Below, one piece after another: positions 30,426 through 42,542 of a stretch of 64,000 nucleotides of DNA (the first letter of the stretch is position 1; every line of letters begins with the position of its first letter). The notes under the pieces were generated by a model. The model did not search any database, was not told where the DNA came from, and worked only from the letters and a program-made list of their open reading frames with translations. This DNA is from Micropterix aruncella (taxonomy: Eukaryota; Arthropoda; Insecta; Lepidoptera; Micropterigidae): positions 35,055,610-35,119,609 of the forward strand of contig OX155950.1 of the NCBI GenBank assembly GCA_944548615.1, given 5' to 3'. Made by a program: the position numbers and the translations under genes.

Positions 30426-33097
30426 TTTAACCAAATATTACAGCCGTCTGTTAGTTCTTATCCGAGATATAAACAGCGCCGCCCGAGGCAATTACAACGG
30501 AACATAACCGGGTTCGTGCGCCGGCCAGGAGAAGGCGTTCATCGCTTTTATTAAAAAAATATATGTTCCGATGTCCGGGAAAGTCTTGAGGTGACAGAGC
30601 CGTTTTTTTTGTTATGCAATTGTTATATTTGACTTTTAGCTTTCTGTCGTATAGAAGTTTGTGATGTTGGCTTGGGCCTATATTATAGCATAACGCAAAC
30701 ATTATGAATGCGGCGAGGTCGAACTTGTTTTATTTTTCATAAATCATACCGCTATTGGGAGAGAAATTTCTTCGCATACACATTGAGAGGAAAATTCTAT
30801 TTCAGCACAACGGCCAGTAACTTATACAAAAGGGCACTTAATTATCGCTTTACGACCCAGAAAGGTGCACTTACGTTACGCAACCTGATTTTAGCGGCAA
30901 TAACTCTGTAGTGAAAAAATATGCAACATTTATGGGTGTAATAATTCGTCATCAAAGCTGTTGAAGTTTCGTTATACAAAGATAGCATCGTGCTGTTTTT
31001 CTACATGGTGTAAAAATCAACTAGTAATTAGAAGAAATGTACAAGTACTTTTAAAAACGACAGCGATGGTCTCGGTTCGGTTTGTATATGGAAGCTCTAA
31101 TCAGCTCATCCATACAACGAATAATACTAATATATATTTTTTTATTAATCAAATAAATATTTTACGTAAAAAAGATATTTTTTAAAAATACGATATTTTT
31201 AAAAGTACCTACGATATTTTTGCAAAGTATAATATTTTATAAAAGTATGATATTTTGTGAATGTTTGATGGTATCAACTACGTTTTTTTACGTTCGTTTC
31301 TACGTACCAAAAACATTTTTGAAAACTTTTGTAAAGTAAGTTTTTTTAAACGTAAGATTTTATAAAAAGTAGGATATTTTTCGTACCTCCACCCGGACTT
31401 TGCCGCACCTCTGCACATAAGTGGTGGTGCGATCTAGCCAGCAGCTGTAATCTAGCAACCAATATTGAACCAGTCGCCGTAGAAAACACTTGCCAACGTC
31501 ACCGGAAATAAAATATATCAAGCTGACGAATTCATTAAGGAAACTACAATTACTAATGCTGTCAAAAATATTTGAGAGTATTTCCTCTTTAAAAAATATT
31601 TTTAATTATAAAGCAGGGTTTTTAAACCAAATTATTAGTTTGTTATTTATAACAAATAATCTGTTTGGCATTTGTTTAATGTATTTAATGTATTGATTTT
31701 ATTTTTAGTTATCTCGATGCGTATTCTATAATAGATTTAATATGATTATTACTCTTGCCAATGACAATCACTTGCGTTTACTCTTAATGTTAAAATAAGT
31801 GGAGTAGCTAAATGTATTCTATTATGTTTTTAGATTTAGAAAAAAAATAATTATAAATATTTTTATATAATATAAAATTTCTAATATAAAATACTAGATA
31901 TATAGTACAAAAAAAAATTGTTAGATGAAAAATTAATATTTTGGAAACGTTGTACATGACTGGAATTATTCAAATTACTTACCTAAAATACTAAAATATC
32001 AATATATTTCGATATTGTAACCTTATATAAAAATTGTTTTTTTTTCCTATTTTAAAATGTTGAATTTTTATACACAGAATGGATATAGTATATGCAATGA
32101 AGAATCCATACCTCAAAGTTTATTGTAATTAAAAGTTAAGGTAAATATAGTAAGACCATAGGAATAAATATAGAATGGACCCTTTACATAGCCGGTGGTA
32201 CATAGCCAGCTTCAGGCTAGTATGAGACCGTCAATAAAAAAAACATTTTTGTACTTACCTATGGGAAGAATAATATAGCGCTCCATTTTAATCGTTACAT
32301 GTTGATATTGCATGATTGCAAAACTACCTTGAGATAGATTGCTATTTCCATAATGTGACATTTTCCGTAGCATCATACATTTTGCGTCACTCTATAATAT
32401 TCTATATTATGATCACTCTAATGTGGCGCAACATTGCTACGCTGCTACGCATCTACACCGCTACGCACGGCGCTACACTGATGCTACGACGCGACACGTC
32501 GTAGACATCGCAACGTCGCGTTGGTCGTAATACTATAGTTAGATTAAAGAGGAATAGAATGGTTTTAGTAAATATATTTGTAAATTGACAATGTTTCCGC
32601 CAACAGCATGCGAAAAGAGTATTATTGTGTGCATATTTGTATTTATTTTTTCATCGCAAATGTTAATACTCAAATTAAAGCAAAATTATATATGTTTAGA
32701 ATAAACAGTGCTTCTCCAATATTATTTTTTAATAAATAGTAATTAAACAATACGAAAAATAATACGAAAACTAAATATAGACTTTGAATTAATTATTTTG
32801 AAATAACCTACATATATTTAGTATTTATAGCTTTGATGTACTCGCTTTACTCATTTTACTTTTGTGTACTCGCCTTTTGTGTATCTCATTTTATATAAAA
32901 TGTGTCAAAATAACCTTTTAATATTTTAGGGGCGAATATTATTTGAAATAGAAGTGTATTAAAAAATATTACTTAATTAAAGGTATATATTGCCGATATG
33001 AGTACTCCAGTTAAAGTGTTTATCGATCGTAGCATCAAAATCTTAACGTCCGTAGCGTCCGTAGCCCCGTTGAGTAGCTTCCGTAGCCCCGTTGACA

Positions 33098-33189
33098 CCA
33101 GTTCTCCTCGTTGTTACCGAAGTTAAGCAGCGGCGGGCGCGGTCAATACTAGGATGGGTGACCGCCTGAGTGTTTGATTGCGTGATGCT
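33098..33189 (+). repeat. 5S rRNA-derived sequence, duplicate of copy 2
   Basis: Same sequence as 28,039-28,130 with one substitution (GCGTGATGC here). It exists through the 5-kb duplication, not a separate retroposition. Confidence 0.7.
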
Positions 33190-35166
33190 ACAAATACCTA
33201 CCTAGAAGATGGTGCCAATAGGTAACAAGGCGGGTTCCACAAAACACCAAATGCCTTGTAGGTAAAAAAAAAAAACATACTGGTGGCTTTTGACTACATT
33301 GGGGGTAAGACACACACAATATGTTGGTTTTTGATCGAGGCAATCGTAGGTATGTGCAGTAATATTCTATTGCCCTTTTTCTGATAATAATTTGTTACGT
33401 AGACCACTATTGTGTAGAAGAAGTTAATCTTCAAGCCATTATCGAGATACCATAGCGCTACTTATTGAAAATCTTCATTTCATTGTTTTACTGTATCTTT
33501 GTATTTCTAGGTTTCTGAGAGAATAATTAAATATACATTTTCTTACCAAATTGTCGGTCTTAAATTTCCTATTTAGAACGAGTAGTTTATAGATATAAAT
33601 TGTCATTTTATATGTATGTCTGATATAACTTATCACATCGGAACAATTATCAGGCGTTCAATGAATTATTAAGAGCCTTATTACAAAATAGCGTAGGTAT
33701 TCTTTTAAAATGAGTAGAAAAAATGAACGCATTTTTTTTTGGATGTAACTATAAAAGATAGGATAAATAAATAAATAAATAAATAAATAACTATTCAACC
33801 CTGGGAGAAAACCGCGGCACTGAGCGCTCTTCTCTTGCGCAAGCAAATATATACACAATTTCTAATTGTTTTTTGCAGTGTTTTCTCCTTTCTAATGACA
33901 ATAATTTATATTATGTCGTATTGCTAAAAGAGTGAACTTTAATATAGTATAAGTATTATATAAGAATCTTATTTTATTTCTGAGAAAATTAGAATGATAC
34001 AGGAAGATTTTTTTTTAATTTTGTGTAATTGTAAGTAATGTATACCTTGGATATGTGGTCAAAAAACGAAAAAATAAAGCCGTAGTGTACATCAAGAATA
34101 CATGACGGACATAAAAAAAAATAGTATACGGTTTTCGTTGTAGTGATATTACTGTATTAAGGAGCTCAAAGTTTGCCTTCCGAGCGTTTTACGAATAACG
34201 ACTTTCGGAAAATGGGCTGAATAAGTAAATAATATTCGTTATATCTAAAATTAAAGGCCGCTATGGTCAACATCAAGAAATGGTCCAGGTAATTCAGTAA
34301 TTAAAGTTTGTAGAAATCTCTTCATTTCTTGGAATTAGAACGCCAAAAATCCACTTTTCTTGCCTTTCTGGAAAAAATATGTGATAGGGCTCTTAAATCA
34401 ATCTTTTCCTATCACCTAACCATGCTTAATCCTTGTGAAGGTTTTTGTTTCGTCACCTTCTCTTGCCAGGGCTCTCATGTTGACTGAATATGGGGCAACG
34501 GAGGCAATTTCATATAGCTACAAAAATTGTAATTATTGTACATTTTGAATGAACGAGCTATTTATACACATTAACGACCTAGTCTCGTAGTCGTATGCAT
34601 AACCTAAGTGAGCCTGCCGCTGTTTAGCAAGAATCCATAATGACTAGTTGTAAGGATAGCGTCTGTTTTTCAGCTGGTGTAAGGAATGGTCTAGGAGCGA
34701 TATCACTGTCAAATTTCTTAGATTTATTTATGGGGCAATAAATAGAAATCTTTATGAGCGACGGCCTATTTCTGATATGAAATAACATTTTCAGTATTTT
34801 TCAGGAGGTATAATTAGAAAATCAAGGAACATGCCTTGAGAATATCCTCAAATGCAATGGTTTTCGTCTAATGTTGTAGTAATAAAAAAAACAATTGTAT
34901 CTTATAAATAAATCCACCTTTGAATCACTGTAAAGAAACACCTATTATACCTACTGTATTTTTGTATCTTTGTATTGTAATATTTTAAATGCAAATGATC
35001 AAACAAACAAATATTTTGCTAGTTTATAGAGTTATTGAGAGTAATGAATGTCTATTGAAATGATAAAAAAAAACAGTTTTCTGCCCTAAGATTTCATTAG
35101 TTTGCCTATAAATGCAGATTTGATCATCAATTCATTATCGTATTACGACAATTTTACTTTTTCGGC

Positions 35167-35484
35167 CCACCAACTGACGAATAGGGAAAGTATTGTGAAC
35201 GCACTTTTGTGTCTGTGTGTGTGTAGTCCTCTACGATAGCGCAGAAATACTTAATCCGATTGAGCTGAACTTTGGCTTGCAGACATCATTTGGTCATGGC
35301 AAGAGTTGAAAAGGTTGTGGTTGACATTGGTCCACCAAGGGGCGTCCTAGTAATATTTCAATCTTCAAATATTAGACTTTGGGATTTGAAGTTCGGTACA
35401 TATTTGGCCAAAAACATTGTGAAAATTTGGTTGCAATATGTCATATACAAGCTACACTAATAATGTTTTAATTACGTCATATAT
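35167..35484 (+). repeat. Dispersed repeat family B, duplicate of copy 2
   Basis: Carried by the tandem duplication and identical to 30,108-30,425 as far as I can read. Confidence 0.65.
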
Positions 35485-37896
35485 TTTAACCAAATATTAC
35501 AGCCGTCTGTTAGTTCTTATCCGAGATATAAACAGCGCCGCCCGAGGCAATTACAACGGAACATAACCGGGTTCGTGCGCCGGCCAGGAGAAGGCGTTCA
35601 TCGCTTTTATTAAAAAAATATATGTTCCGATGTCCGGGAAAGTCTTGAGGTGACAGAGCCGTTTTTTTTGTTATGCAATTGTTATATTTGACTTTTAGCT
35701 TTCTGTCGTATAGAAGTTTGTGATGTTGGCTTGGGCCTATATTATAGCATAACGCAAACATTATGAATGCGGCGAGGTCGAACTTGTTTTATTTTTCATA
35801 AATCATACCGCTATTGGGAGAGAAATTTCTTCGCATACACATTGAGAGGAAAATTCTATTTCAGCACAACGGCCAGTAACTTATACAAAAGGGCACTTAA
35901 TTATCGCTTTACGACCCAGAAAGGTGCACTTACGTTACGCAACCTGATTTTAGCGGCAATAACTCTGTAGTGAAAAAATATGCAACATTTATGGGTGTAA
36001 TAATTCGTCATCAAAGCTGTTGAAGTTTCGTTATACAAAGATAGCATCGTGCTGTTTTTCTACATGGTGTAAAAATCAACTAGTAATTAGAAGAAATGTA
36101 CAAGTACTTTTAAAAACGACAGCGATGGTCTCGGTTCGGTTTGTATATGGAAGCTCTAATCAGCTCATCCATACAACGAATAATACTAATATATATTTTT
36201 TTATTAATCAAATAAATATTTTACGTAAAAAAGATATTTTTTAAAAATACGATATTTTTAAAAGTACCTACGATATTTTTGCAAAGTATAATATTTTATA
36301 AAAGTATGATATTTTGTGAATGTTTGATGGTATCAACTACGTTTTTTTACGTTCGTTTCTACGTACCAAAAACATTTTTGAAAACTTTTGTAAAGTAAGT
36401 TTTTTTAAACGTAAGATTTTATAAAAAGTAGGATATTTTTCGTACCTCCACCCGGACTTTGCCGCACCTCTGCACATAAGTGGTGGTGCGATCTAGCCAG
36501 CAGCTGTAATCTAGCAACCAATATTGAACCAGTCGCCGTAGAAAACACTTGCCAACGTCACCGGAAATAAAATATATCAAGCTGACGAATTCATTAAGGA
36601 AACTACAATTACTAATGCTGTCAAAAATATTTGAGAGTATTTCCTCTTTAAAAAATATTTTTAATTATAAAGCAGGGTTTTTAAACCAAATTATTAGTTT
36701 GTTATTTATAACAAATAATCTGTTTGGCATTTGTTTAATGTATTTAATGTATTGATTTTATTTTTAGTTATCTCGATGCGTATTCTATAATAGATTTAAT
36801 ATGATTATTACTCTTGCCAATGACAATCACTTGCGTTTACTCTTAATGTTAAAATAAGTGGAGTAGCTAAATGTATTCTATTATGTTTTTAGATTTAGAA
36901 AAAAAATAATTATAAATATTTTTATATAATATAAAATTTCTAATATAAAATACTAGATATATAGTACAAAAAAAAAATTGTTAGATGAAAAATTAATATT
37001 TTGGAAACGTTGTACATGACTGGAATTATTCAAATTACTTACCTAAAATACTAAAATATCAATATATTTCGATATTGTAACCTTATATAAAAATTGTTTT
37101 TTTTTCCTATTTTAAAATGTTGAATTTTTATACACAGAATGGATATAGTATATGCAATGAAGAATCCATACCTCAAAGTTTATTGTAATTAAAAGTTAAG
37201 GTAAATATAGTAAGACCATAGGAATAAATATAGAATGGACCCTTTACATAGCCGGTGGTACATAGCCAGCTTCAGGCTAGTATGAGACCGTCAATAAAAA
37301 AAACATTTTTGTACTTACCTATGGGAAGAATAATATAGCGCTCCATTTTAATCGTTACATGTTGATATTGCATGATTGCAAAACTACCTTGAGATAGATT
37401 GCTATTTCCATAATGTGACATTTTCCGTAGCATCATACATTTTGCGTCACTCTATAATATTCTATATTATGATCACTCTAATGTGGCGCAACATTGCTAC
37501 GCTGCTACGCATCTACACCGCTACGCACGGCGCTACACTGATGCTACGACGCGACACGTCGTAGACATCGCAACGTCGCGTTGGTCGTAATACTATAGTT
37601 AGATTAAAGAGGAATAGAATGGTTTTAGTAAATATATTTGTAAATTGACAATGTTTCCGTCAACAGCATGCGAAAAGAGTATTATTGTGTGCATATTTGT
37701 ATTTATTTTTTCATCGCAAATGTTAATACTCAAATTAAAGCAAAATTATATATGTTTAGAATAAACAGTGCTTCTCCAATATTATTTTTTAATAAATAGT
37801 AATTAAACAATACGAAAAATAATACGAAAACTAAATATAGACTTTGAATTAATTATTTTGAAATAACCTACATATATTTAGTATTTATAGCTTTGA

Positions 37897-39231
37897 TTTT
37901 ATCACTTTAAATAAATAGAAATAAGTGTTTATTCCTGAATGCATTTATTTTGTCTTTTTAATTTAAAAAGGCTTTTATAAATATATATCGTTGAGTATCT
38001 CTAAAACCATTATCATTAATTAAGGGCTAATTCTGTTTGGGGTGAATATTAAAAATATATTTCAGTAATTTTCTTAGTGATAAAAACATAAATGTAGTCT
38101 TGATTTTTAAATATATTATGTAGCTATATTATGTACTAAGCCGAAAGCTAGGTTAGGTTAGGCCGAAAAATGGAGAATCTCCAATTCTCGTATTTTTGAT
38201 GCGTAAGAATAGGCATGGACATGTCATCTCAAAGATGCGAAGGTTAAAAAATATCGATAACGAAATAGTAAAATGTTGAACATATATATTTGTTCGTATC
38301 TACTAGATTTTTTCCTTACATCCAGATATTGTGAAAAATTACTGATTACCCAGGTCATGTATTCTCATAATGATATTGCTATGCAGCTAGTAATATCACT
38401 GAAAATTTATCCCAAGAAATGAAGCTTACCGTCGAAGTCAAATTTACTTTTGTTTGGACTCCGATATGACCTTCTAAATAGTGCTGTTAATTTATTAAAC
38501 ATTGTTTTATTAATATGGCATTCCAAACGATTCAATATACTGTATGTTTTCTCGATAACAGCTACATTAATTTAAAATATCAGACAACTACAACGCGAGA
38601 AATAATTCGTATCAAACTACCACCCATTGTTACTAACAGAGGATAAAGTCTGTTTGGACGTCAAGAAGTCCGTAATTTAAATTTGGTAGCCAGAACAAAA
38701 TTTACGATGCGACGAAATTATAATACATTTCATGAAACGATAAATTGCTCGAAATACGAATAGCTTATACATGTAATAATCTAGCTAATTAGGTCATTAT
38801 GGCGGCAGACGTAATCTCTTGTCGTGGCAGGCAACTAAAAAAAATATATAGAGGTATTTTTAATTTTAGGCAGTCTATCTCGCAAACGCCTGAACCTAGT
38901 ATAACGATCGTGGTATCATTGATAAACGATCTATAGTCTATACCTGAATCTGAAATAATATTAGCTTCATAAACAATAACCGGAAAATAAGGTTTTTAAA
39001 AAATAAGAAATTTTAAAATAGAAGATTTTGATTACACCGATTTTGATTTTGATGTGAAACGATGCGTTATAGGAACGACGAACCGGATAGCGGCCAAGGT
39101 AAATTCGATAAAGAGCCGTACCCTCTATCAATCGAAGCTCTAATTTCGGTTTGTGCCAGTGTTAAAAAAAATGTATTGAATCAAAATATTCGTATTTTCT
39201 TGACTAATATATCGGTATCGGAGATCATAAC
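37897..39231. other. Unannotated AT-rich stretch
   Basis: No transposon, RNA or repeat pair is recognised. A short frame (about 39,018-39,120) ending at the donor-like CCAAG|GTAAAT could be chance. It encodes VKRCVIGTTNRIAAK with no family match. Confidence 0.35.
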
Positions 39232-39272
39232 GTTGATACGACTAAACCCGCCCAAATTTTGTCTTTTATAAT
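39232..39272 (+). repeat. 41-bp direct repeat, copy 1
   Basis: GTTGATACGACTAAACCCGC followed by CCAAATTTTGTCTTTTATAA is repeated at 40,320-40,360 with a single substitution. The two copies bracket the TA microsatellite and about 0.6 kb of AT-rich DNA. Confidence 0.8.
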
Positions 39273-39496
39273 TGAGCGATGGTGTTGCCGTGGGATTGCA
39301 TACATGCAAACGTATTTAATTTCATAATTACATTCTGCGTGTGATTGATTTGGGTTAATAAAGACCGATGAGATGTAGGATGTAATACAAACTAGGGTTT
39401 GACAGTTACGGCGTAGGTTAGTTAAAAAAGGACAAAAAAGGACAAGGACAAGGCTTCTGACGTGGGTGTGTGTGTGTTCAATGACAGGTCTGAAAT

Positions 39497-39733
<237 letters not shown>

Positions 39734-40319
39734 TCGCAGTAAAATAAAATTAGTAAACGCTACTTGAATAGCAGCGAAGGAAATCCCAGCTTGGATTGGG
39801 AAACGCTTATGTTTGAATGAGATATACTTACGGATGTGCACGACTTTCGATTGTGCATGTTAGTTTATGGGTCCCTTTACCGTCGACGAACGATCACTCA
39901 TCATCCATATATCTCAAAAATCGAGCTTTTTCCTTTTTGCAACACAAAATGCCTCCAATTGAGGCTAATTAAAGCGAAAAAACTAAAATAAAACACTTTG
40001 ATCACATCGGCAAAGGCCGTTTCATAAATGGAGGGTGACAGAAACAAATAAGCATAAGGTTAAGGTTTTGCCATTCGGTTCCTGTTATTTTTATAAGCTA
40101 ATCAATGTTTCATAGTAATTAATTCTTAAATAAATAAATAATAAATATTTATAGGTAAAGAATAATATTAAAAGATTTCTTATATATTAATAATAAATAT
40201 TGTTTTTTTTCTGTTTATTCTTCAATATTAATCAATATCAGAAAATGGTAAATGCCACCAAAAACTTTTCTTTTTTATTTATTCTATTTTAAAATTATTT
40301 TCAATATTATATAAAATCA

Positions 40320-40360
40320 GTTGATACGACTGAACCCGCCCAAATTTTGTCTTTTATAAT
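40320..40360 (+). repeat. 41-bp direct repeat, copy 2
   Basis: Second copy of the 39,232 unit (ACTGAACCCGCC here). It lies between two copies of a second short repeat, ATGCCACCAAAAAC, with flanks ATCAGAAAA and TTTCTTTT at 40,238-40,275 and 40,387-40,425. Confidence 0.8.
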
Positions 40361-40704
40361 AACATAAACCTTTGTTAATAACATAAATCAGAAAAGGTTA
40401 AATGCCACCAAAAACGTTTCTTTTATTTTGTAGGTACTAAATAATATATAAATACAAACCTGTATTCTGTGATCATGTCCCCAGTGATATTTTCTCAGTG
40501 AAGTATCTACACTGAAACTTTTAGCTACACGTTTCTGAAAAGTTTTTCACAATTATTTACTTTTAAAACACACAATTATTTTAGACACGTTTTTTAAATA
40601 CACTTTGGTTTTTATTTTTTATTTTAAGAAATGTCATAAGTTAGTAGTCTAATTTAAAAAGTTGTTGGTGAACATTATTTTCGAGTCGAAGAGTTTTTTT
40701 GAGT

Positions 40705-41000
40705 GCGCGGCGCGGCCGGCCTCGGCACGAGCATGAATAATGTAGGTTAGCGCACAGGTGTGCCTTGCCGCCGAGCACTTCCCGCCCACCGGTCGCTGCG
40801 GAGGCGCCGGGCGTCACGACGCCGTGACGTCACACCGTCGACGCTCATCGCTGTCGTGGAACTGACGCAAAGTGCCAACGCCGAATCGGACGTCGCCGCC
40901 GGGCGCATGCGTCCGAACTGCCGCCCTCGTTCCAACGGCAGCACGCCGATGCAGAAACTTCGGCCGTTGATACAGAGCACATCACGCCCTGTTTTGGTAG
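40705..41000. other. Short CpG-rich patch
   Basis: GC-rich, CpG-dense sequence (GCGCGGCGCGGCCGGCC, CGTCACGACGCCGTGACGTC) in AT-rich surroundings, with open frames on both strands (87 and 77 codons) and no recognised domain. It could be the core of a promoter or an old insertion of GC-rich repeat DNA. A CRE-like TGACGTCA sits at about 40,825. Confidence 0.35.
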
Positions 41001-41034
41001 CTACTCTATTTCGTATTCTCTAGGTACTATACCC

Positions 41035-41735
41035 GTTATCAGTAATTGGTGTTCAAAAGATCTAACGGGCCCTGTTGGAGTTCGCCACGAAGACCCATTC
41101 GTTCAGGGTCGGTCATACTCACGGGTCAACACCCATCCGGCAGCCTCTACGCAGAAGGAAGAGCCATTGTAGGACGCTGGCCTGCGGGCCAGTCTCCCCT
41201 ATAAGTTAACCTTAGGGCGTTCCTAGTCGGTTTGCGCACCGTGCGGCTCAGCCAATCGATTGTGCACTCCGACTAACAGCCGGGGGAGTCTGGGAACATT
41301 AATGTTTCCTATAGAGGGGGGGTGATTGTTAACCTTATGGCAACTGCTTTTTAACGACCATTCGGCCACCTGATCCCGGGTGAATAAGCCAGGCAAAGTA
41401 TGCCGTGGTCTGCGATAAATTCGGTAGTCACTGTATCACCGCTTCATAAGGGGAGGCCCGAGCAAGTGATCCTGTAACCAGTCAGGAGGTAGGAGGTATC
41501 CTGAATTAATTCCAGACGAAGATCCTTCCTAACTGATAGTCAGGGGCGGGGCTGCCCGCTGGGTATCTTTCCCGGTGCCTCTTCGTATAAGGCGTTGGCC
41601 TCTGACGGGCAGGTGGCGTAGCTAGACTATGGATTGTTTTTCGTCCCAAGTCTTCTACGCTCACCTCACGGAAGACAGAACGATCACTATCGTTAAACGT
41701 CCTAAGGTGATAGGTTCGCCCATTGTAGTTGTTAA
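41035..41735 (-). repeat. Dispersed repeat family A, longest copy (reverse)
   Basis: On the minus strand it begins ACTACAATGGGCGAACC and runs about 700 bases through TCTGTCTTCCGTGAGGTGAG, the GTTCCCAGACTCCCCCGGC block and GATGGGTGTTGACCCGTGAG to the distal end GGCCCGTTAGATC. This copy links the 5' half seen at 5,733 and 23,500 with the 3' half seen at 52,975 and 54,020, and so defines the full length of the family. Confidence 0.75.
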
Positions 41736-41952
41736 AAAGAGCACTCTAATAACCAGCGCATAAAACGATACGAAAATTTAAGCCAGAGAGGGCAAGTCCA
41801 GGTGGATCCATACAAATGTCATCTTACCTGCTTCGCAAAAAAGTAAAACGCTTGTGAAGTAAAACGTTTGTAATGTGTATTTTTTTGAGGAAATAACGTA
41901 CTTCCACGAAAAACATGCTTTCAAAAATAGTTTTTTTTTTAAATATCGTACT

Positions 41953-42542
41953 TATATAAAATCTCGCGTTTTATGAAATATCGTATTGAAACTACTACTG
42001 TCGTAATTGTAATTCGTATGAAAAATCTAAGTCAGTCGAGGAAACAAATTTTTGGTGACTTTTGGAACAAAATTTTATTCGCCACATATTTTCTCTCCTG
42101 GGGATGGGCAAACTATCGCAATTACTTGACGATCGAGCGCGGCAGTATAAAATCTTGCGTTATTATGAAATATCGTACGAAATCTCTTACTTTCATAAAA
42201 CGTCATAATTATGAAAAAATGTCCGTCGAGGAAACATAATTTTGGTGACTTTTGGGACAACATTTGTTTCGCCACACATTTTTGCTCCTGGGGATTAGCA
42301 AACCATCGCAATCTCTTGACGATCGAGCCGTGCAGTATAAAATCTTGCGTAATTATGAAATATCGCACAAAATCTCTTACTTTCATAAAATATCGTACTT
42401 TCAGAATTCGTCGTAATTACGAAAAGATGTCGGTCGAGGAAACATATTTTTGGTGACGTTTGGGACAGCATTTTTTTCGGTACACATTTTTGCTTCTGGG
42501 GATGGACACACCATCGCAATCACTTGACGATCGAGCCGGGCA
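41953..42542 (+). repeat. Tandem array of a ~190-208 bp unit, three copies
   Basis: Units start at about 41,953, 42,144 and 42,335. Each has TATAAAATCTTGCGT, ATGAAATATCG, GTCGAGGAAACA, TTTTGGTGACTTTTGG, TCGCCACACATTTT, CTGGGGAT and end CTTGACGATCGAGC. Identity between units is roughly 80-90%. The overlapping open frames on both strands repeat with the unit and are not genes. A trailing partial unit ends at GGGCAGTAAAGC. Confidence 0.8.

Larger units (their letters stand above)
27778..32836. repeat. Tandem duplication, copy 1 (5,059 bp)
   Basis: It is repeated directly at 32,837-37,896. I find only two substitutions (28,125 A versus 33,184 G, and 32,59x C versus 37,65x T in GTTTCCGYCAACAGC) and one A-run length change (about 31,910). 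The junction GCTTTGA|TGTACTCGC has about one base of homology to the outer flanks. The segment begins inside the right palindrome arm, so it includes its last ~208 bases. Its content is a 5S-like repeat (28,039), an AAAT microsatellite (28,703-28,731), a family B copy (30,108), AT-rich stretches with ACGATATTTT words (31,180-31,290) and a GCTAC-rich patch (32,425-32,520). No gene is recognised. The small open frames (for example 30,451-30,702) lack any domain. Confidence 0.9.
32837..37896. repeat. Tandem duplication, copy 2 (5,060 bp)
   Basis: Direct copy of 27,778-32,836, identical apart from the three differences listed there. It ends at CTTTGAT, where unique sequence (TTTATCACTTTAAATAAA) continues. 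It contains the last 208 bases of the palindrome arm a second time (32,837-33,044), a second 5S-like copy (33,098-33,189) and a second family B copy (35,167-35,484). Confidence 0.9.

Noticed and set aside
27778..37896. Tandem copies as two LTRs or a transposon pair
   Set aside because: The units are directly adjacent with no terminal motif or target duplication and share 1 bp at the junction, as in a simple tandem duplication.
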